Assembly: GCA_963843525.1 (NCBI GenBank)
Contig: CAWJKM010000007.1
Location: 930,001-994,000 of the forward strand
Origin: DATJPR01 sp963843525
GTDB lineage: Bacteria; Bacteroidota; Ignavibacteria; UBA10030; UBA6906
Direction: 5' to 3'
Length of the DNA stretch: 64,000 nt
The notes beneath the pieces were generated by a model. The model was not told the DNA's origin. It saw only the letters and a list, made by a program, of their open reading frames with translations, and searched no databases. The position numbers were made by a program, and so were the translations under genes. Positions 45,121 to 54,527 of this stretch are shown in pieces; positions within the stretch are counted from its first letter, which is position 1; every line of letters starts with the position of its first letter.

Positions 45121-45166
45121 ATGCAGGGAGAGGTCCATTGTGGTGGCCAATTGGGAAGAGACGAAT

Positions 45167-45436
45167 ATGGAAAATCAGAATGGTGGGTTCTTTGTCTATG
45201 TCCTGGAAAGTGAACGTAACGGAAGAAAATACACCGGTTCAACCGCAAACCTTGAGCGTCGATTGGGAGAGCACAATCGCGGCGAAACGCGTTCGACTCG
45301 GGGCAAGGGACCATGGAAAGTGGTGCATCAGGAATCGTTTGGAACTCGCGAAGAAGCAGAGAAGCGCGAAAAGTACTTAAAGAGCGGGGCCGGACGTGAA
45401 AAACTGGAAAGAATTCTTGGATGGAAAAACAGTTAG
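45167..45436 (+). CDS. GIY-YIG nuclease domain protein
   Basis: 89 aa, a single GIY-YIG domain of the UPF0213/YhbQ size: FFVYVLESERNGRKYTGSTANLERRLGEHNRGETRSTRGKGPWKVVHQESF, with the Y...YTG pair, the catalytic-region arginine and the downstream EEAEKREKYLKSGAGREKLERIL helix. The ATG at 45167 has GGAAGAGA 6-13 bases upstream; the longer frame to 44900 runs through tRNA-derived repeats and is not coding. The gene sits exactly between decayed tRNA-Cys copies 2 and 3. Single-domain GIY-YIG proteins are of unclear function; mobility or repeat maintenance is only a suggestion from position. Confidence 0.85.
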   Translation: MENQNGGFFVYVLESERNGRKYTGSTANLERRLGEHNRGETRSTRGKGPWKVVHQESFGTREEAEKREKYLKSGAGREKLERILGWKNS

Positions 45437-45481
45437 CGGATGTCGTGAAAAACACTTTCGTTGTCATGTCGGATGAGCAGC

Positions 45482-45646
45482 CGACGTACCCACCCGCCTA
45501 CGTCCTGAGAAACGGACTCCGGCGGGTGCCGTGGTGCGGGAGAGGTCTGCAAACTGTTCGTACAGAAGGTGACCCGCCGGAGCGTTTTCTGCGGAGGCGG
45601 GCGCCAAAAACCCGCGCCAGATTGAAGTCTGCGAGCGGGTTTTTTT
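45482..45646 (+). repeat. Decayed tRNA-Cys copy interrupted by a palindromic element (copy 3)
   Basis: CGACGTACCCA (45482-45492) equals the tRNA-Cys 5' end. A complete palindromic element (45493-45527) then interrupts the D-loop. The tRNA resumes with GTGGT, GGGAGAGGTCTGCAAA (to about 45553), keeping the GCA anticodon, and the 3' half is again replaced by an inverse element (45572-45601). The tRNA-Cys-type terminator closes it (45609-45615 with 45635-45641). It cannot fold as a tRNA. Confidence 0.72.
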
Positions 45647-45709
45647 GTTTTGTGATTCTCCTGCGATGTACCCTCCCGCCTACGTCCTGAGAAACGGACT
45701 CCGGCGGGT
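45647..45709. repeat. Third copy of the post-terminator segment with palindromic element
   Basis: Bases 45647-45700 repeat almost exactly the segment that follows the intact tRNA-Cys terminator (44902-44964): TGTTTTGTGATTCTCCTGCG, then the palindromic element at 45675-45709. This shows that the duplicated unit included tRNA, terminator and element. Confidence 0.8.
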
Positions 45710-45770
45710 CTCCCGCCGGAGAGGTGACACACCCCTTCGGTTCTCCTCTCTAGAGGGGAATGTGAGAGAG

Positions 45771-45798
45771 ATTTTAGATTTTAGAGTTTAGATTTTAG
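45771..45798. repeat. Heptanucleotide tract, 4 units of ATTTTAG
   Basis: ATTTTAG, ATTTTAG, AGTTTAG, ATTTTAG in exact 7-base register, before the TPR-gene promoter. Unlike the GC-rich surroundings, it is pure A/T/G. Confidence 0.82.
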
Positions 45799-45878
45799 AC
45801 TGGCAGGGAGGGCGCAAGTGTGAGAAGAGTAGGATGCTTTCGCCAAAATGCGTCGCCCCGGTCGGTTCTTCCGTGCCC

Positions 45879-45907
45879 TTGATATTGCCCGTCCTGTTGT
45901 CTACTTT
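45879..45907 (+). promoter_or_regulatory. Promoter of the TPR protein gene
   Basis: TTGATA (45879-45884), 17-base spacer, TACTTT (45902-45907), RNA start near 45914. This supports the ATG at 45953 over the upstream frame start at 45848. Confidence 0.55.
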
Positions 45908-45952
45908 CCTTCGAACGGAAGCCGTGCAGAAGCCATCCGTACGCCACACCTG

Positions 45953-47863
45953 ATGTCAGATCCAGCCATGGAGAACGGTCCTCAAGCCCGCTCTTTTTCC
46001 CTTCAGACGCTCCTGAAGGATCTGAAGACCCGCAAGATTCGCCAGCGATTGACTATTTACCTCAGCGCGGCTGCGACCATTCTTGGCGTCGTAGACCTCC
46101 TCTCCGGGAAATACCAGCTTCCCCGCATGGTCTTTACCACCGCTCTCGTGTACCTCCTGTTCGGCCTCCCTTGTGCGATTGCCTCCGCCTGGATCCATGG
46201 CGTCGAAGGCATGCAAAAAATCCAGTGGAAGGAGATCGCCCTTTACAGCGTATCCCTTCTGGCTGCAACTGTTACCGCCTTTCATTTTATCGATATCTCC
46301 TCGCGGGAAATCGTGCCGGAAGGGGACAAATCAGTCGCTGTCCTCCCATTCGTGAACATGAGTGACAACGAGGAGGATGAATATTTCAGCGATGGGGTGA
46401 CGGAGGATATCCTCACACAGTTGTCGAAAATTGCCAACCTCAGGGTCATCTCCCGCACTTCGGTGATGCAATACAAGAAGACGACAAAGACCGTCAGGGA
46501 GATCGCCGATCAGCTTCATGCAGGGTACGTCCTGGAAGGAAGCGTGCGCCGATCAGGAGACCGGATCCGGATTGTCGGTCAACTCATCGAAGCAGGGACC
46601 GATCGGCACGTATGGGCTGAAACGTACGATCGCGAAGCGACGGACATCTTTGCGATCCAAAGCGAGGTTGCGAGAAGCATCGCGTACGCATTGCAGGCAA
46701 CGCTTTCACCGGACGAACTGCGAAGGATCGAAAACAAAAGCACGACGAATATCGAGGCCTATGGCCTCTATCTGAGGGGCCGGGATTACTACTACCGGTA
46801 TTCGAAAGAGGAAAATGAACGTGCGATAAGCTTTTTCAGGCAGGCGCTCGCCATTGATCCACGCTACGGCTTGGCATATGCAGGGATTGGCGATGCGTAT
46901 GGCATGCGTGCAACACGGTACCGGCAGGGGATGCAATGGGCGGATTCTGCCGTCGCCATGAGTTCGATGGCTATTTCGCTGGATCCATCCGCGGCCGAAG
47001 GCTACAAAGCTCTGGGCCTCGCTTTGGATGTGAAGGGGCAACTCCGTGCGGCATTGACGCAATACTACAAAGCCGTGGAAATCAATCCGAATTACGCACC
47101 GGTTCTCGGAAATATCGGTTCAGCGGAGTATACTCTGGGGCATTTTGATGAAGCATTGCTCTGGGTGAGAAAGGCTGTCGCGCTGCAACCGGAATCGGCC
47201 CACTATCACACGCTTGTGGGTCTGCAATATTTCAGCCTCGGTATGGATAGCTCTGCGGCTGTTTGGTTCGAGCGTGCGATTGCGCTTCAACCGGAGATGG
47301 TGTTTCCCAGTATTTTGCTCACGTACGTCGATCTCTATGGAGGCCGCCAAGAGGGGGCCAGGGGGCGCATCGCACGCGTCCTCCGAACACATCCCGATGA
47401 ATACGGTGCATTGGAAGCGGCGGGCGATGTTGAACTTGTCACCGGGAAGTATGCGGACGCGGCAGGTTTCTACCGGAAGGCGTGCGAACGATCGGGGATT
47501 GAGTCCCCCCCAGGAATAAAGCTGTCGTTCGCCCTGCTGAAGATGCGCCGGAAAGACGAAGCAGAGGGCAACGTCGGGAAGATCCTCGCGACTTTCGACC
47601 AATCAGGTGTCGAATATCCGGAAGGTTCGCAGATCCCATATCTCCTTGCAGAGGGATATGCATTGAAGGGGGAGTCGGAGAAATCGGTGCGATGGCTGCA
47701 GTACGCGATAGACCGGGGTTTCCGGGACTACCGGTGGGCAGTGGTCGACCCTCTCCTCGAGTCTGTACGCACCGTCCCGGAGGGCGCACAGCTCCTGGCG
47801 AGACTCAAGGGAGAATTCGACGCAATGCGCCAGCGGGTGATCGTCGCGGAAGCCGGACGGTAA
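45953..47863 (+). CDS. TolB-like/FlgO-type membrane protein with TPR repeats
   Basis: 636 aa from ATG 45953 (ATG 45968 possible). The N-terminal third has three membrane helices (about residues 35-125). A TolB-like domain follows: SVAVLPFVNMS, EYFSDGVTEDILTQLSKI, VISRTSVMQYK, YVLEGSVRRSGDRIRIVGQLI, as found in CadC-like regulators and adenylate-cyclase-associated proteins. The C-terminal half is TPR repeats (for example AISFFRQALAIDPRYGLAYAGIGDAYG). No DNA-binding or cyclase domain is present. It is probably a membrane scaffold or sensor; the role is unknown. It stands alone in front of the convergent fucosidase gene. Confidence 0.82.
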   Translation: MSDPAMENGPQARSFSLQTLLKDLKTRKIRQRLTIYLSAAATILGVVDLLSGKYQLPRMVFTTALVYLLFGLPCAIASAWIHGVEGMQKIQWKEIALYSVSLLAATVTAFHFIDISSREIVPEGDKSVAVLPFVNMSDNEEDEYFSDGVTEDILTQLSKIANLRVISRTSVMQYKKTTKTVREIADQLHAGYVLEGSVRRSGDRIRIVGQLIEAGTDRHVWAETYDREATDIFAIQSEVARSIAYALQATLSPDELRRIENKSTTNIEAYGLYLRGRDYYYRYSKEENERAISFFRQALAIDPRYGLAYAGIGDAYGMRATRYRQGMQWADSAVAMSSMAISLDPSAAEGYKALGLALDVKGQLRAALTQYYKAVEINPNYAPVLGNIGSAEYTLGHFDEALLWVRKAVALQPESAHYHTLVGLQYFSLGMDSSAAVWFERAIALQPEMVFPSILLTYVDLYGGRQEGARGRIARVLRTHPDEYGALEAAGDVELVTGKYADAAGFYRKACERSGIESPPGIKLSFALLKMRRKDEAEGNVGKILATFDQSGVEYPEGSQIPYLLAEGYALKGESEKSVRWLQYAIDRGFRDYRWAVVDPLLESVRTVPEGAQLLARLKGEFDAMRQRVIVAEAGR

Positions 47864-47912
47864 TGTTCTTGCCAACCCTGGATGACGGCGACGGCAATCA
47901 GATCATCTGGGA

Positions 47913-49322
47913 TTACCTGAGCTCCGGGGGTCCGTCTAATTCCAGTTTTATGATCGTATCGACCTTGTCTTCTTTCTCGACAGGGAAGCGCACCAACAGG
48001 GCGTTTGATTCCTGATCGACTTTCACATCCCCGCCTGTGAGTGCTTTCCAGGAAACGATTTTGCCCTTGAGCGGCGGCAAGCTGATTTGGCCTCCATTCC
48101 ATTTCTCAATATGCAGGTAAACGATATTCCCCTTGTGCGTCGATCCGCCCCACGCGGCGTTTCGATATGGACCCCCGCGGGTTCCGTAGATGCTTTCACC
48201 GTATTTCTCCATCCACGCGCCAATTTCTTCCAGTATTACCACCTGGCGCGGTTCAATCTCGCCGTTGGGCATGGGACCGACATCCAAAAGCAGGTTGCCG
48301 TCGCCGGTGACGCATTGAACGAGAATCTTGATGCAGTCGCCTGATGACTTGAGAGTATCGTTAGGCTTCCACGACCACTGTGTGCCGAGGGTCATGCATG
48401 TTTCCCACGGCCGTTGAGTATCGTACATGCCTATTTGCTGTTCCGGCGTCGCGAAATCTGCGTTCGGACTGATCTGCGTTTTGGCGTCGTGGTATCCCGG
48501 AGTCTCAATATCCAGCCGGTTGTTGATAAGTATCCCGGGTTGGAGAGAGCGAACGAGATGGTAGGTACGTTCCTGATCCCAGGGCGCCGGACCGCCGTCG
48601 GCGTCGAACCACAACACATCGATCTTACCGTAGTTTCCGAGCAGCTCGGAAAGATGCGTTTGCATACGAGCGACGTATTCGGCGTTGCGGTCCGTCCGGC
48701 AATCGGGATCGCGCCAATCCATGGGAGAATAGTACCATCCGATTTTCATGCCCGCTTCATGGGCGGCATCGGCGAGCTCGGCGCAGACGTCCCGTTTGAA
48801 AGGCGTACTGGCGATGTTATAATCGTCGACTTTCGTATGCCAGAGACAAAACCCATCGCAGTGCTTTGCGGTGAGCACGATATATTTCATGCCGGCAGAC
48901 TGCGCAATGGCGACCCAGCGTTTTGCATCAAAGGCGACCGGGTTGAATTGCTTGTAGAGATTGTCATATACATCGACCGGTATTTCGCCTATTCCCGTCT
49001 TCTCTATTCCCCGGCGGAGTCCGCCGCGCGACCAGCTAATCTCCGTTCCCTTGAGGCTGACCGGTCCCCAATGGATGAACATGCCGAAGCGCGCTTGTCG
49101 CCACCATTCCAGCCGCTGCTCTTTTTCCTGTATCGCTTTTTGCAGCACGGGATCGGTTTGGGCGGCTGGAGTGGACGCGGGCCGGTCCTGGGCAGCCGAC
49201 TCAAACTGAAGGGTCATGAAAATGATCACTGCGAGTATCGCTCGCTGCATCGTGCCGCGTCGTAAGAGACCCCGTTCTGAAATGAGCGGTCTTCTCTCCG
49301 GGGAGGTGGTGTGTGAGTTCAT
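47913..49322 (-). CDS. Secreted alpha-L-fucosidase, glycoside hydrolase family 29
   Basis: 469 aa. Removes alpha-L-fucose from glycans. RLEWWRQARFGMFIHWGPVSL and AKHCDGFCLWHTKVDDYNI are the GH29 signatures, and KIDVLWFDADG carries the catalytic nucleophile (Asp240). WETCMTLGTQWSWKPND and GDGNLLLDVGPMPNGEI are also conserved. The hydrophobic export segment is MQRAILAVIIFMTLQFESAAQ. ATG 49322 has AAAGGA about 10 bases upstream and adds 24 residues before that segment; ATG 49250 is the alternative. It is divergent from the esterase gene across a 366-base gap that contains a palindrome. Confidence 0.9.
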   Translation of the reverse strand: MNSHTTSPERRPLISERGLLRRGTMQRAILAVIIFMTLQFESAAQDRPASTPAAQTDPVLQKAIQEKEQRLEWWRQARFGMFIHWGPVSLKGTEISWSRGGLRRGIEKTGIGEIPVDVYDNLYKQFNPVAFDAKRWVAIAQSAGMKYIVLTAKHCDGFCLWHTKVDDYNIASTPFKRDVCAELADAAHEAGMKIGWYYSPMDWRDPDCRTDRNAEYVARMQTHLSELLGNYGKIDVLWFDADGGPAPWDQERTYHLVRSLQPGILINNRLDIETPGYHDAKTQISPNADFATPEQQIGMYDTQRPWETCMTLGTQWSWKPNDTLKSSGDCIKILVQCVTGDGNLLLDVGPMPNGEIEPRQVVILEEIGAWMEKYGESIYGTRGGPYRNAAWGGSTHKGNIVYLHIEKWNGGQISLPPLKGKIVSWKALTGGDVKVDQESNALLVRFPVEKEDKVDTIIKLELDGPPELR

Positions 49323-49465
49323 TGATTGACGGTCCTTTAGTGAGCGCTCTCAGCCATTCACTCTTCCACATGCACAAATCGTCGGAGTAATGGCAGAGGC
49401 AACGTTGGCATTCCCCGCAAGCCGATCGGCGACAATGTGTGTGGGGATCCTGGTGACGGGTAAAG

Positions 49466-49484
49466 TGTCAGAGCCGCTCTGACA
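49466..49484. promoter_or_regulatory. Candidate operator palindrome in the fucosidase-esterase divergent region
   Basis: TGTCAGAG-CCG-CTCTGACA at 49466-49484, 8-bp perfect arms, in the 49323-49688 gap between divergent genes. I see no convincing -35/-10 pair in either direction in this gap and nothing else in it. Binding by a regulator is inference. Confidence 0.45.
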
Positions 49485-49688
49485 TCCTGTGGAGGAAAGC
49501 TAAGAGATGACAGAGAAACTTGCAATCGATTGTTCTTCGCAGCTCTCCCTGTCTTGTTCGGCTTGATTCTGCAATACCCGAATTATCTCAGATCTTTTTG
49601 CCGCGCCGGCTTGCCAATGCCTGATCGGATCGCTAACTTTGCATCGGCACATCATGCGTCAACAATTCAACCAGAGAAGGTGCCCGAA

Positions 49689-50609
49689 TTGAAACATATC
49701 ACTTCAGCAGTATTCGCCCTCGTCTTTTGCTCCCTGATTTCCAGTAATCAATCCCCCTGCCAGGAAGTTATCCCGCTCTATTCCGGCAAGGTGCCGAACT
49801 CGACAGGTGGCACGGGTGACGAGATCATGGGAGGAGAAAACGGAATCAGGTTTGTACGAAACGTCCGCATCCCCTCGATGGCAGCTTACATCCCGGATTC
49901 CAATCACTCCGTCGGATCGGCGGTCATCATATTCCCCGGCGGGGGCTATTACCTCGAAGCCTTTGAAATAGAAGGAACCCGGATCGCAATGGCACTGGTG
50001 AAAGAGGGGGTCGCTGCCTTTGTCGTGAGGTACCGGCTCCCCAACGATTCGACAATGCTCGACAAAACCATTGGTCCGCTGCAGGATGCACAGCAGGCAA
50101 TAAAAGTCGTGAGGGAGCGCGCACAATCCTGGGGGATCGACTCCAAGAAGATCGGAATCATGGGATTCTCTGCCGGTGGTCACTTAGCGTCCACTGCCGG
50201 GACTCACTTTGAGAGAGCATTCATACCGGACAGGGATGGAATCAGCCTGCGACCCGACTTCATGATCCTTGTCTATCCCGTGGTAAGCATGACAAACACC
50301 CTGACTCATTTGGGGTCCAGGAACGCGCTCCTGGGGAAAGATCCCCCCGATTCGCTCATACGTTTCTTTTCCGGCGAGAAGAATGTCAGCGACAATACGC
50401 CGCCAACGTTTCTTATCCACGCCGAGGACGACACCGGCGTGGATCCGGATAACAGTATCGAGCTGTTTGAAGCGCTTCGACACCATGGAGTCCCGGCTGA
50501 GCTCGTGATAATTCCGAAGGGGGGGCACGGATTTGCCGCACGAATTCCTCCTGAGAAGTGGATGGAACCGCTTCTGAGCTGGATGAGGGATAACGGCTGG
50601 GTGAAATAG
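49689..50609 (+). CDS. Secreted alpha/beta-hydrolase (carbohydrate esterase-like)
   Basis: 306 aa from TTG 49689, with GAAGG 8 bases upstream and a signal peptide (MKHITSAVFALVFCSLISS) starting right there. It resembles the acetyl-xylan esterase/BD-FAE group: oxyanion loop VIIFPGGGYYLEAFEIEG, nucleophile serine in IGIMGFSAGGHLAST, acid DD in FLIHAEDDTGVDP and catalytic histidine in IPKGGHGF. It would remove acyl groups from plant or microbial polysaccharides so that the neighbouring glycosidases can act. The rhamnosidase gene follows after 13 bases. Confidence 0.83.
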   Translation: MKHITSAVFALVFCSLISSNQSPCQEVIPLYSGKVPNSTGGTGDEIMGGENGIRFVRNVRIPSMAAYIPDSNHSVGSAVIIFPGGGYYLEAFEIEGTRIAMALVKEGVAAFVVRYRLPNDSTMLDKTIGPLQDAQQAIKVVRERAQSWGIDSKKIGIMGFSAGGHLASTAGTHFERAFIPDRDGISLRPDFMILVYPVVSMTNTLTHLGSRNALLGKDPPDSLIRFFSGEKNVSDNTPPTFLIHAEDDTGVDPDNSIELFEALRHHGVPAELVIIPKGGHGFAARIPPEKWMEPLLSWMRDNGWVK

Positions 50610-50622
50610 AAAGTGAGAGCTT

Positions 50623-53047
50623 ATGAACCCCCGGATACCTTGCTTCGCAGTTGTGATCGTCCTTTTGCTCGTGATGTCAAACAAGACCATGAAGGCGGGA
50701 CCGGCGATCCCGGATTCGATTCTTCACAAACCCTGGAAAGCCTTCTGGATAAACGTACCGGGAGAATCCAGCGACCGTTACGGGGTGTATCTCTTCAGGA
50801 AAGAGCTGCATGTGAATGGCATTCCATCCTCGTTTCTCATTCACGTGTCGGCCGATAACCGGTACAAATTGTTCGTGAATGGCGTTCTCGTTTCGCTCGG
50901 TCCTGGCGCGAGGAGACCTGCTCCACTGGCGATACGAGACTGTCGATATAGCGAGGTACCTGACAGGCGGGAAGAACATGGTCTCCGCGATCGTCTGGAA
51001 TGACGGGAACCTACGGCCTGAAGCGCAAATTTCGTACCGCACGGGATTCATTCTCCAGGGTAATTCTGCAGCCGAAGAAATCGTGGATACCGACAGCTCC
51101 TGGAGGTGCATTCGGGACGATGGATTCCGGCAGTTGCCGTCGGTGGGCATGGGTTACTATGCGGCGAGCCCAGGCGAACTTCTGGATATGAACAAGCATG
51201 AACGCGGATGGAGAGCTGTGGGGTACGATGACTCCGGGTGGAAACCTGCTGCCAGAATATCGCAAGGGATGCCGAAGGGCGTTTTCACGTACGATCCGGG
51301 CTGGATGCTCGTCCCATCAAAGTTGCCGCAAATGGAGATGAAAGAGGAGCGATTACGTCAAGTTCGAGAGTCTGTCAATGTGAGGGTTCCCCCCTCGTTT
51401 CCATCCGGCACCTCACAGATCGTTATTCCCCCCAATATCGTTGCGAAAATTCTGCTTGACCAGACGTATCTTACCGACGCATATTCGACAGTGGTCTTCA
51501 GCGGCGGGAAGGGAGCGGAACTGTCCTTGAAGTACGCTGAAGCACTGTACTCGCAGGTACGGGAAGATTCGGTGTCGCCGGTCAGTTACTACAAGGGGAA
51601 TCGGAACGATATCTCCGGCAAAGTGCTGATGGGTCTGGAGGATAGGGTCATCTCCGATGGAAGCCTCCACCAGTCTTTTACTTCGCTCTGGTGGAGGGCA
51701 TACCGATACATTCAGCTCGAGATCAAGACGTCGGGCGATCCGCTTACGCTTGAGGACTTCTACGGGACCTCCACCGGATATCCTTTCCGGTTCGAGGCCA
51801 GCTTCACAAGTTCAGACACGAGCCTGCAGGGCATTCTCAACGTAGGGTGGAGGACGGCCCGTCTTTGCGCCTTTGAGACCTATATGGATTGCCCGTATTA
51901 TGAGCAACTGCAATATGTGGGGGACACAAGAATTCAAGCGTTGGTGTCGTATTACAACAGCGGTGACCGGCGCCTTGCACGGAACGCCATCGAGCTTCTT
52001 GACGATTCGCGAATTGCGGATGGGATTACGCAGAGCCGTTACCCGACGGTAACCACACAACTTATCCCTCCCTTCTCACTCTGGTGGATTGGAATGCTGC
52101 ACGACTACTGGATGTACACTCCGGACAGTGAATTTGTGAGAAGCAAGCTGCCGGGGGAAAGAGAAGTGCTGGCATTCTTCCATCGCACTCAAGGGCAGGA
52201 CGGGTCCCTGGAGAATACGCCATACTGGGCCTTTACAGATTGGGTGGACAGCGCCGGTTGGAAAGACGGCATGGCTCCCTTGGGGAAAGACGGTTGTTCT
52301 TCGATTGTTGATCTGCAACTCTTGTGGGCCTATGAACTCGCAAGCGAAATGGAAAGCGGGCTGGGGATGAAGGCGTACGCCGATATGTATCTCGTGCGTG
52401 CGGCACAATTGAAAACGACAATTATGCGGAAGTACTGGGATCACGTCAGGCGGGAATTCGCAGATACACAGGAAAAAGATCACTACTCCCAACATGCCAA
52501 TGCTCTCGCTATCCTTTCGGGGGTAGTGTCCGGAGAAGCGGCGGAGGCGCTGGGCAGAAAGATACTGGCCGACACCACTTTGACACAAGCGACGATCTAT
52601 TTCAAGTACTACGTAAACCGCGCGCTTGTGCAGGCGGGACTGGGAGACGGCTACCTCGACTGGCTCGGAGTGTGGAAGGAGAACCTGAAGTATGGAATGA
52701 CGACATGGGGAGAAATTTCCGACCTGAAGAAGACCCGCTCTGATTGTCATGCGTGGGGGGCAAGCCCGAACGTGGAATTCTTTAGAACGGTGCTCGGCAT
52801 CGACAGCGACGCACCGGGATTCACCCGGATAAAAATCGAACCTCATCTCGGGGTCTTGACCCGTGCGAACGGAGAAGTACCGCATCCTGGCGGAAACATA
52901 TTCGTCCAATACGTCCGGCAGAATTCGGGATGGGAGATCGAAATACGGCTACCGGAGAACGCTTCGGGCTCTCTGGTTTGGGACCATCAATCATATCCGC
53001 TTAACGCGGGCCAAAATCATTTGAATTTTCCGGCGTCCCTGAAATGA
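50623..53047 (+). pseudogene. Alpha-L-rhamnosidase (GH78), split by a one-base frameshift
   Basis: The 5' part (50623 to about 50904) gives a signal peptide and a beta-sandwich start (AFWINVPGESSDRYGVYLFRKELHVNG, ADNRYKLFVNGVLVSLGP). The reading then shifts. The rest (RGDLLHWRYETVDIARYLTGG ... to 53047) carries the GH78 (alpha/alpha)6 catalytic barrel with FETYMDCPYYEQLQYVGDTRIQ, FTDWVDSAGWKDG and TRSDCHAWGASPN. Deleting one G of the GG at 50905-50906 joins the two parts as SLGPARGDLLHWRY. Full length would be about 807 aa. Either an assembly error or a recent lesion; no other damage is visible. Confidence 0.82.
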
Positions 53048-53075
53048 GAATCTGCCTCAAATCGATTGACACGCG

Positions 53076-54527
53076 ATGAGAGAAGAGGCCTCAACAGCAG
53101 AGTTCAGCATCAGAGTGAATGCCGCTGCAGTCGTCCACACCATGCGGGGAGGTATCGGAGCGTCGTGGCACGCAATGGCGAATGAAATTCCGCTCGAGAA
53201 CGAACGTTATGATTATCCGGTCAGGTTTCAAAACCCGCGCGGCAGTGCATTCGGCGGGAATCCTCCCGTTTCCGAGGAGAGCACGTGGGAACAGATCTGC
53301 AGGCACGCATCCTGGCTGGGGCTGGACTTCATCCGCGTCGAGCTGAGCCAGCGGATGTACGAGCCCGAACGCGGGGTCTTCGATTGGAAGAACGAGGAGA
53401 TGCTGGCCCTGTACAGGATTCTTGATTGGTGCGAATCGAACCACGCTGACGTATTCCTTCAGCAGATGTGGGGTCACGTGGAATGGAATGCTTTCCCGGG
53501 GGTGCATCCTCTTCTGAGTGCTCCACGCTCGCTCGACGATTTTGCAGCGGGCATTACAGCTCTCCTCGACTACCTGTTGCGAGAGAGGAAGTATACCTGC
53601 ATCAAGTATTTCTGCATCACCAATGAGCCTCCGGGCGGCACGTGGGGGTACTGGTGGTCGTTCGGTCAAGGTTCCGGAACTCTTGCGCCGGCCTTGAAGA
53701 AGGTGAGAGAGCACCTGGACGCGGCGGGAATTAATGTTCCGTTATCGGGGCCGGATTGGACAAGCCTTCCGCCCCTCAATCCGGAACAGATCGATTTTGA
53801 TGAGTCGATCGGAGCCTACGATATCCATTCGTACTTCGGCGTTGATGCGGACGGCGAAAAGATCATCCGAGATTGGGTTCAGTGGGCGCACGTGCGCAAG
53901 AAGCCATTCTTTTTGACGGAGTTTGGCAACATGAATCTTGGCTGGGGAGGGGAGAATCCCGGGCCGAAGAGTTTTGAGGCAGCTCTCTCGAATGCATCCG
54001 ACCTGATTTGCTGTCTCAACCAGGGGACCGACGGCATGAACCGTTGGAGCTTTGTCAACCGGGGAGACATGGACGGTCAATGGCAGCTGATTCACACCTG
54101 GGATCGGAAGAAGAATTCGTATTTGAAGCACATTGAACCTGAGGGTCCGGCCTACTACGGCTTCGCGATCATGAGCAGGTTTCGTGGAAAGTACGGCACA
54201 ATTATTCAGACTTCTGCCGAGCCTGCTTCACCGGAATTGCGGACTGCGGCCCTAGTGAATAGGACTGGAGAGTTGACTGTGTTTCTTCTCAATAACGGCG
54301 GATCGACTAAAACAGTATCGGTGACAATCGAGGGACGCGACACGGGAGGCGACCTCTATTTATACCAGGTGACGAAGGAGCTCGTTTCGGATGCGGACTT
54401 TCATCTTGAACCGATCGAGACTCACCAGGAGGCAGGAGGGCACCGATCGATAACGCTGCCCGGGAAGAGTATTTCAGTGTTGACAGACTATCACCTGACC
54501 TCACAAGATCCGGGTATCATTCTATGA
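53076..54527 (+). CDS. Clan GH-A glycoside hydrolase (cellulase-like fold), no signal peptide
   Basis: 483 aa TIM-barrel glycosidase. LGLDFIRVELSQRMYEPERGVFDWKN is strand 2-3 of a GH5/39-like barrel, FCITNEPPGGTWGYWW holds the acid/base Asn-Glu pair, and PFFLTEFGNMNLGWGG the nucleophile glutamate. A C-terminal beta-sandwich follows (TAALVNRTGELTVFLLNNGGSTKTVSVTIEG). I cannot assign the exact family or substrate. Unlike its neighbours, it has no export signal, so it would act in the cytoplasm unless the true start lies upstream. It lies 28 bases after the rhamnosidase and overlaps the cupin gene by four bases. Confidence 0.8.
   Translation: MREEASTAEFSIRVNAAAVVHTMRGGIGASWHAMANEIPLENERYDYPVRFQNPRGSAFGGNPPVSEESTWEQICRHASWLGLDFIRVELSQRMYEPERGVFDWKNEEMLALYRILDWCESNHADVFLQQMWGHVEWNAFPGVHPLLSAPRSLDDFAAGITALLDYLLRERKYTCIKYFCITNEPPGGTWGYWWSFGQGSGTLAPALKKVREHLDAAGINVPLSGPDWTSLPPLNPEQIDFDESIGAYDIHSYFGVDADGEKIIRDWVQWAHVRKKPFFLTEFGNMNLGWGGENPGPKSFEAALSNASDLICCLNQGTDGMNRWSFVNRGDMDGQWQLIHTWDRKKNSYLKHIEPEGPAYYGFAIMSRFRGKYGTIIQTSAEPASPELRTAALVNRTGELTVFLLNNGGSTKTVSVTIEGRDTGGDLYLYQVTKELVSDADFHLEPIETHQEAGGHRSITLPGKSISVLTDYHLTSQDPGIIL

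Noticed and set aside
44900..45166. N-terminal extension of the GIY-YIG reading frame
   Set aside because: It is made of repeat and tRNA-derived DNA; the domain and a ribosome-binding site both place the start at 45167.
45421..45690. An 89-codon open frame after the GIY-YIG gene
   Set aside because: It runs through the decayed tRNA-Cys copy, a palindromic element and the terminator; it has no ribosome-binding site and no protein-like pattern.
48414..49265. A 283-codon open frame on the + strand
   Set aside because: It is exactly antisense to the GH29 fucosidase, whose motifs are clear; it has no recognisable motif itself.
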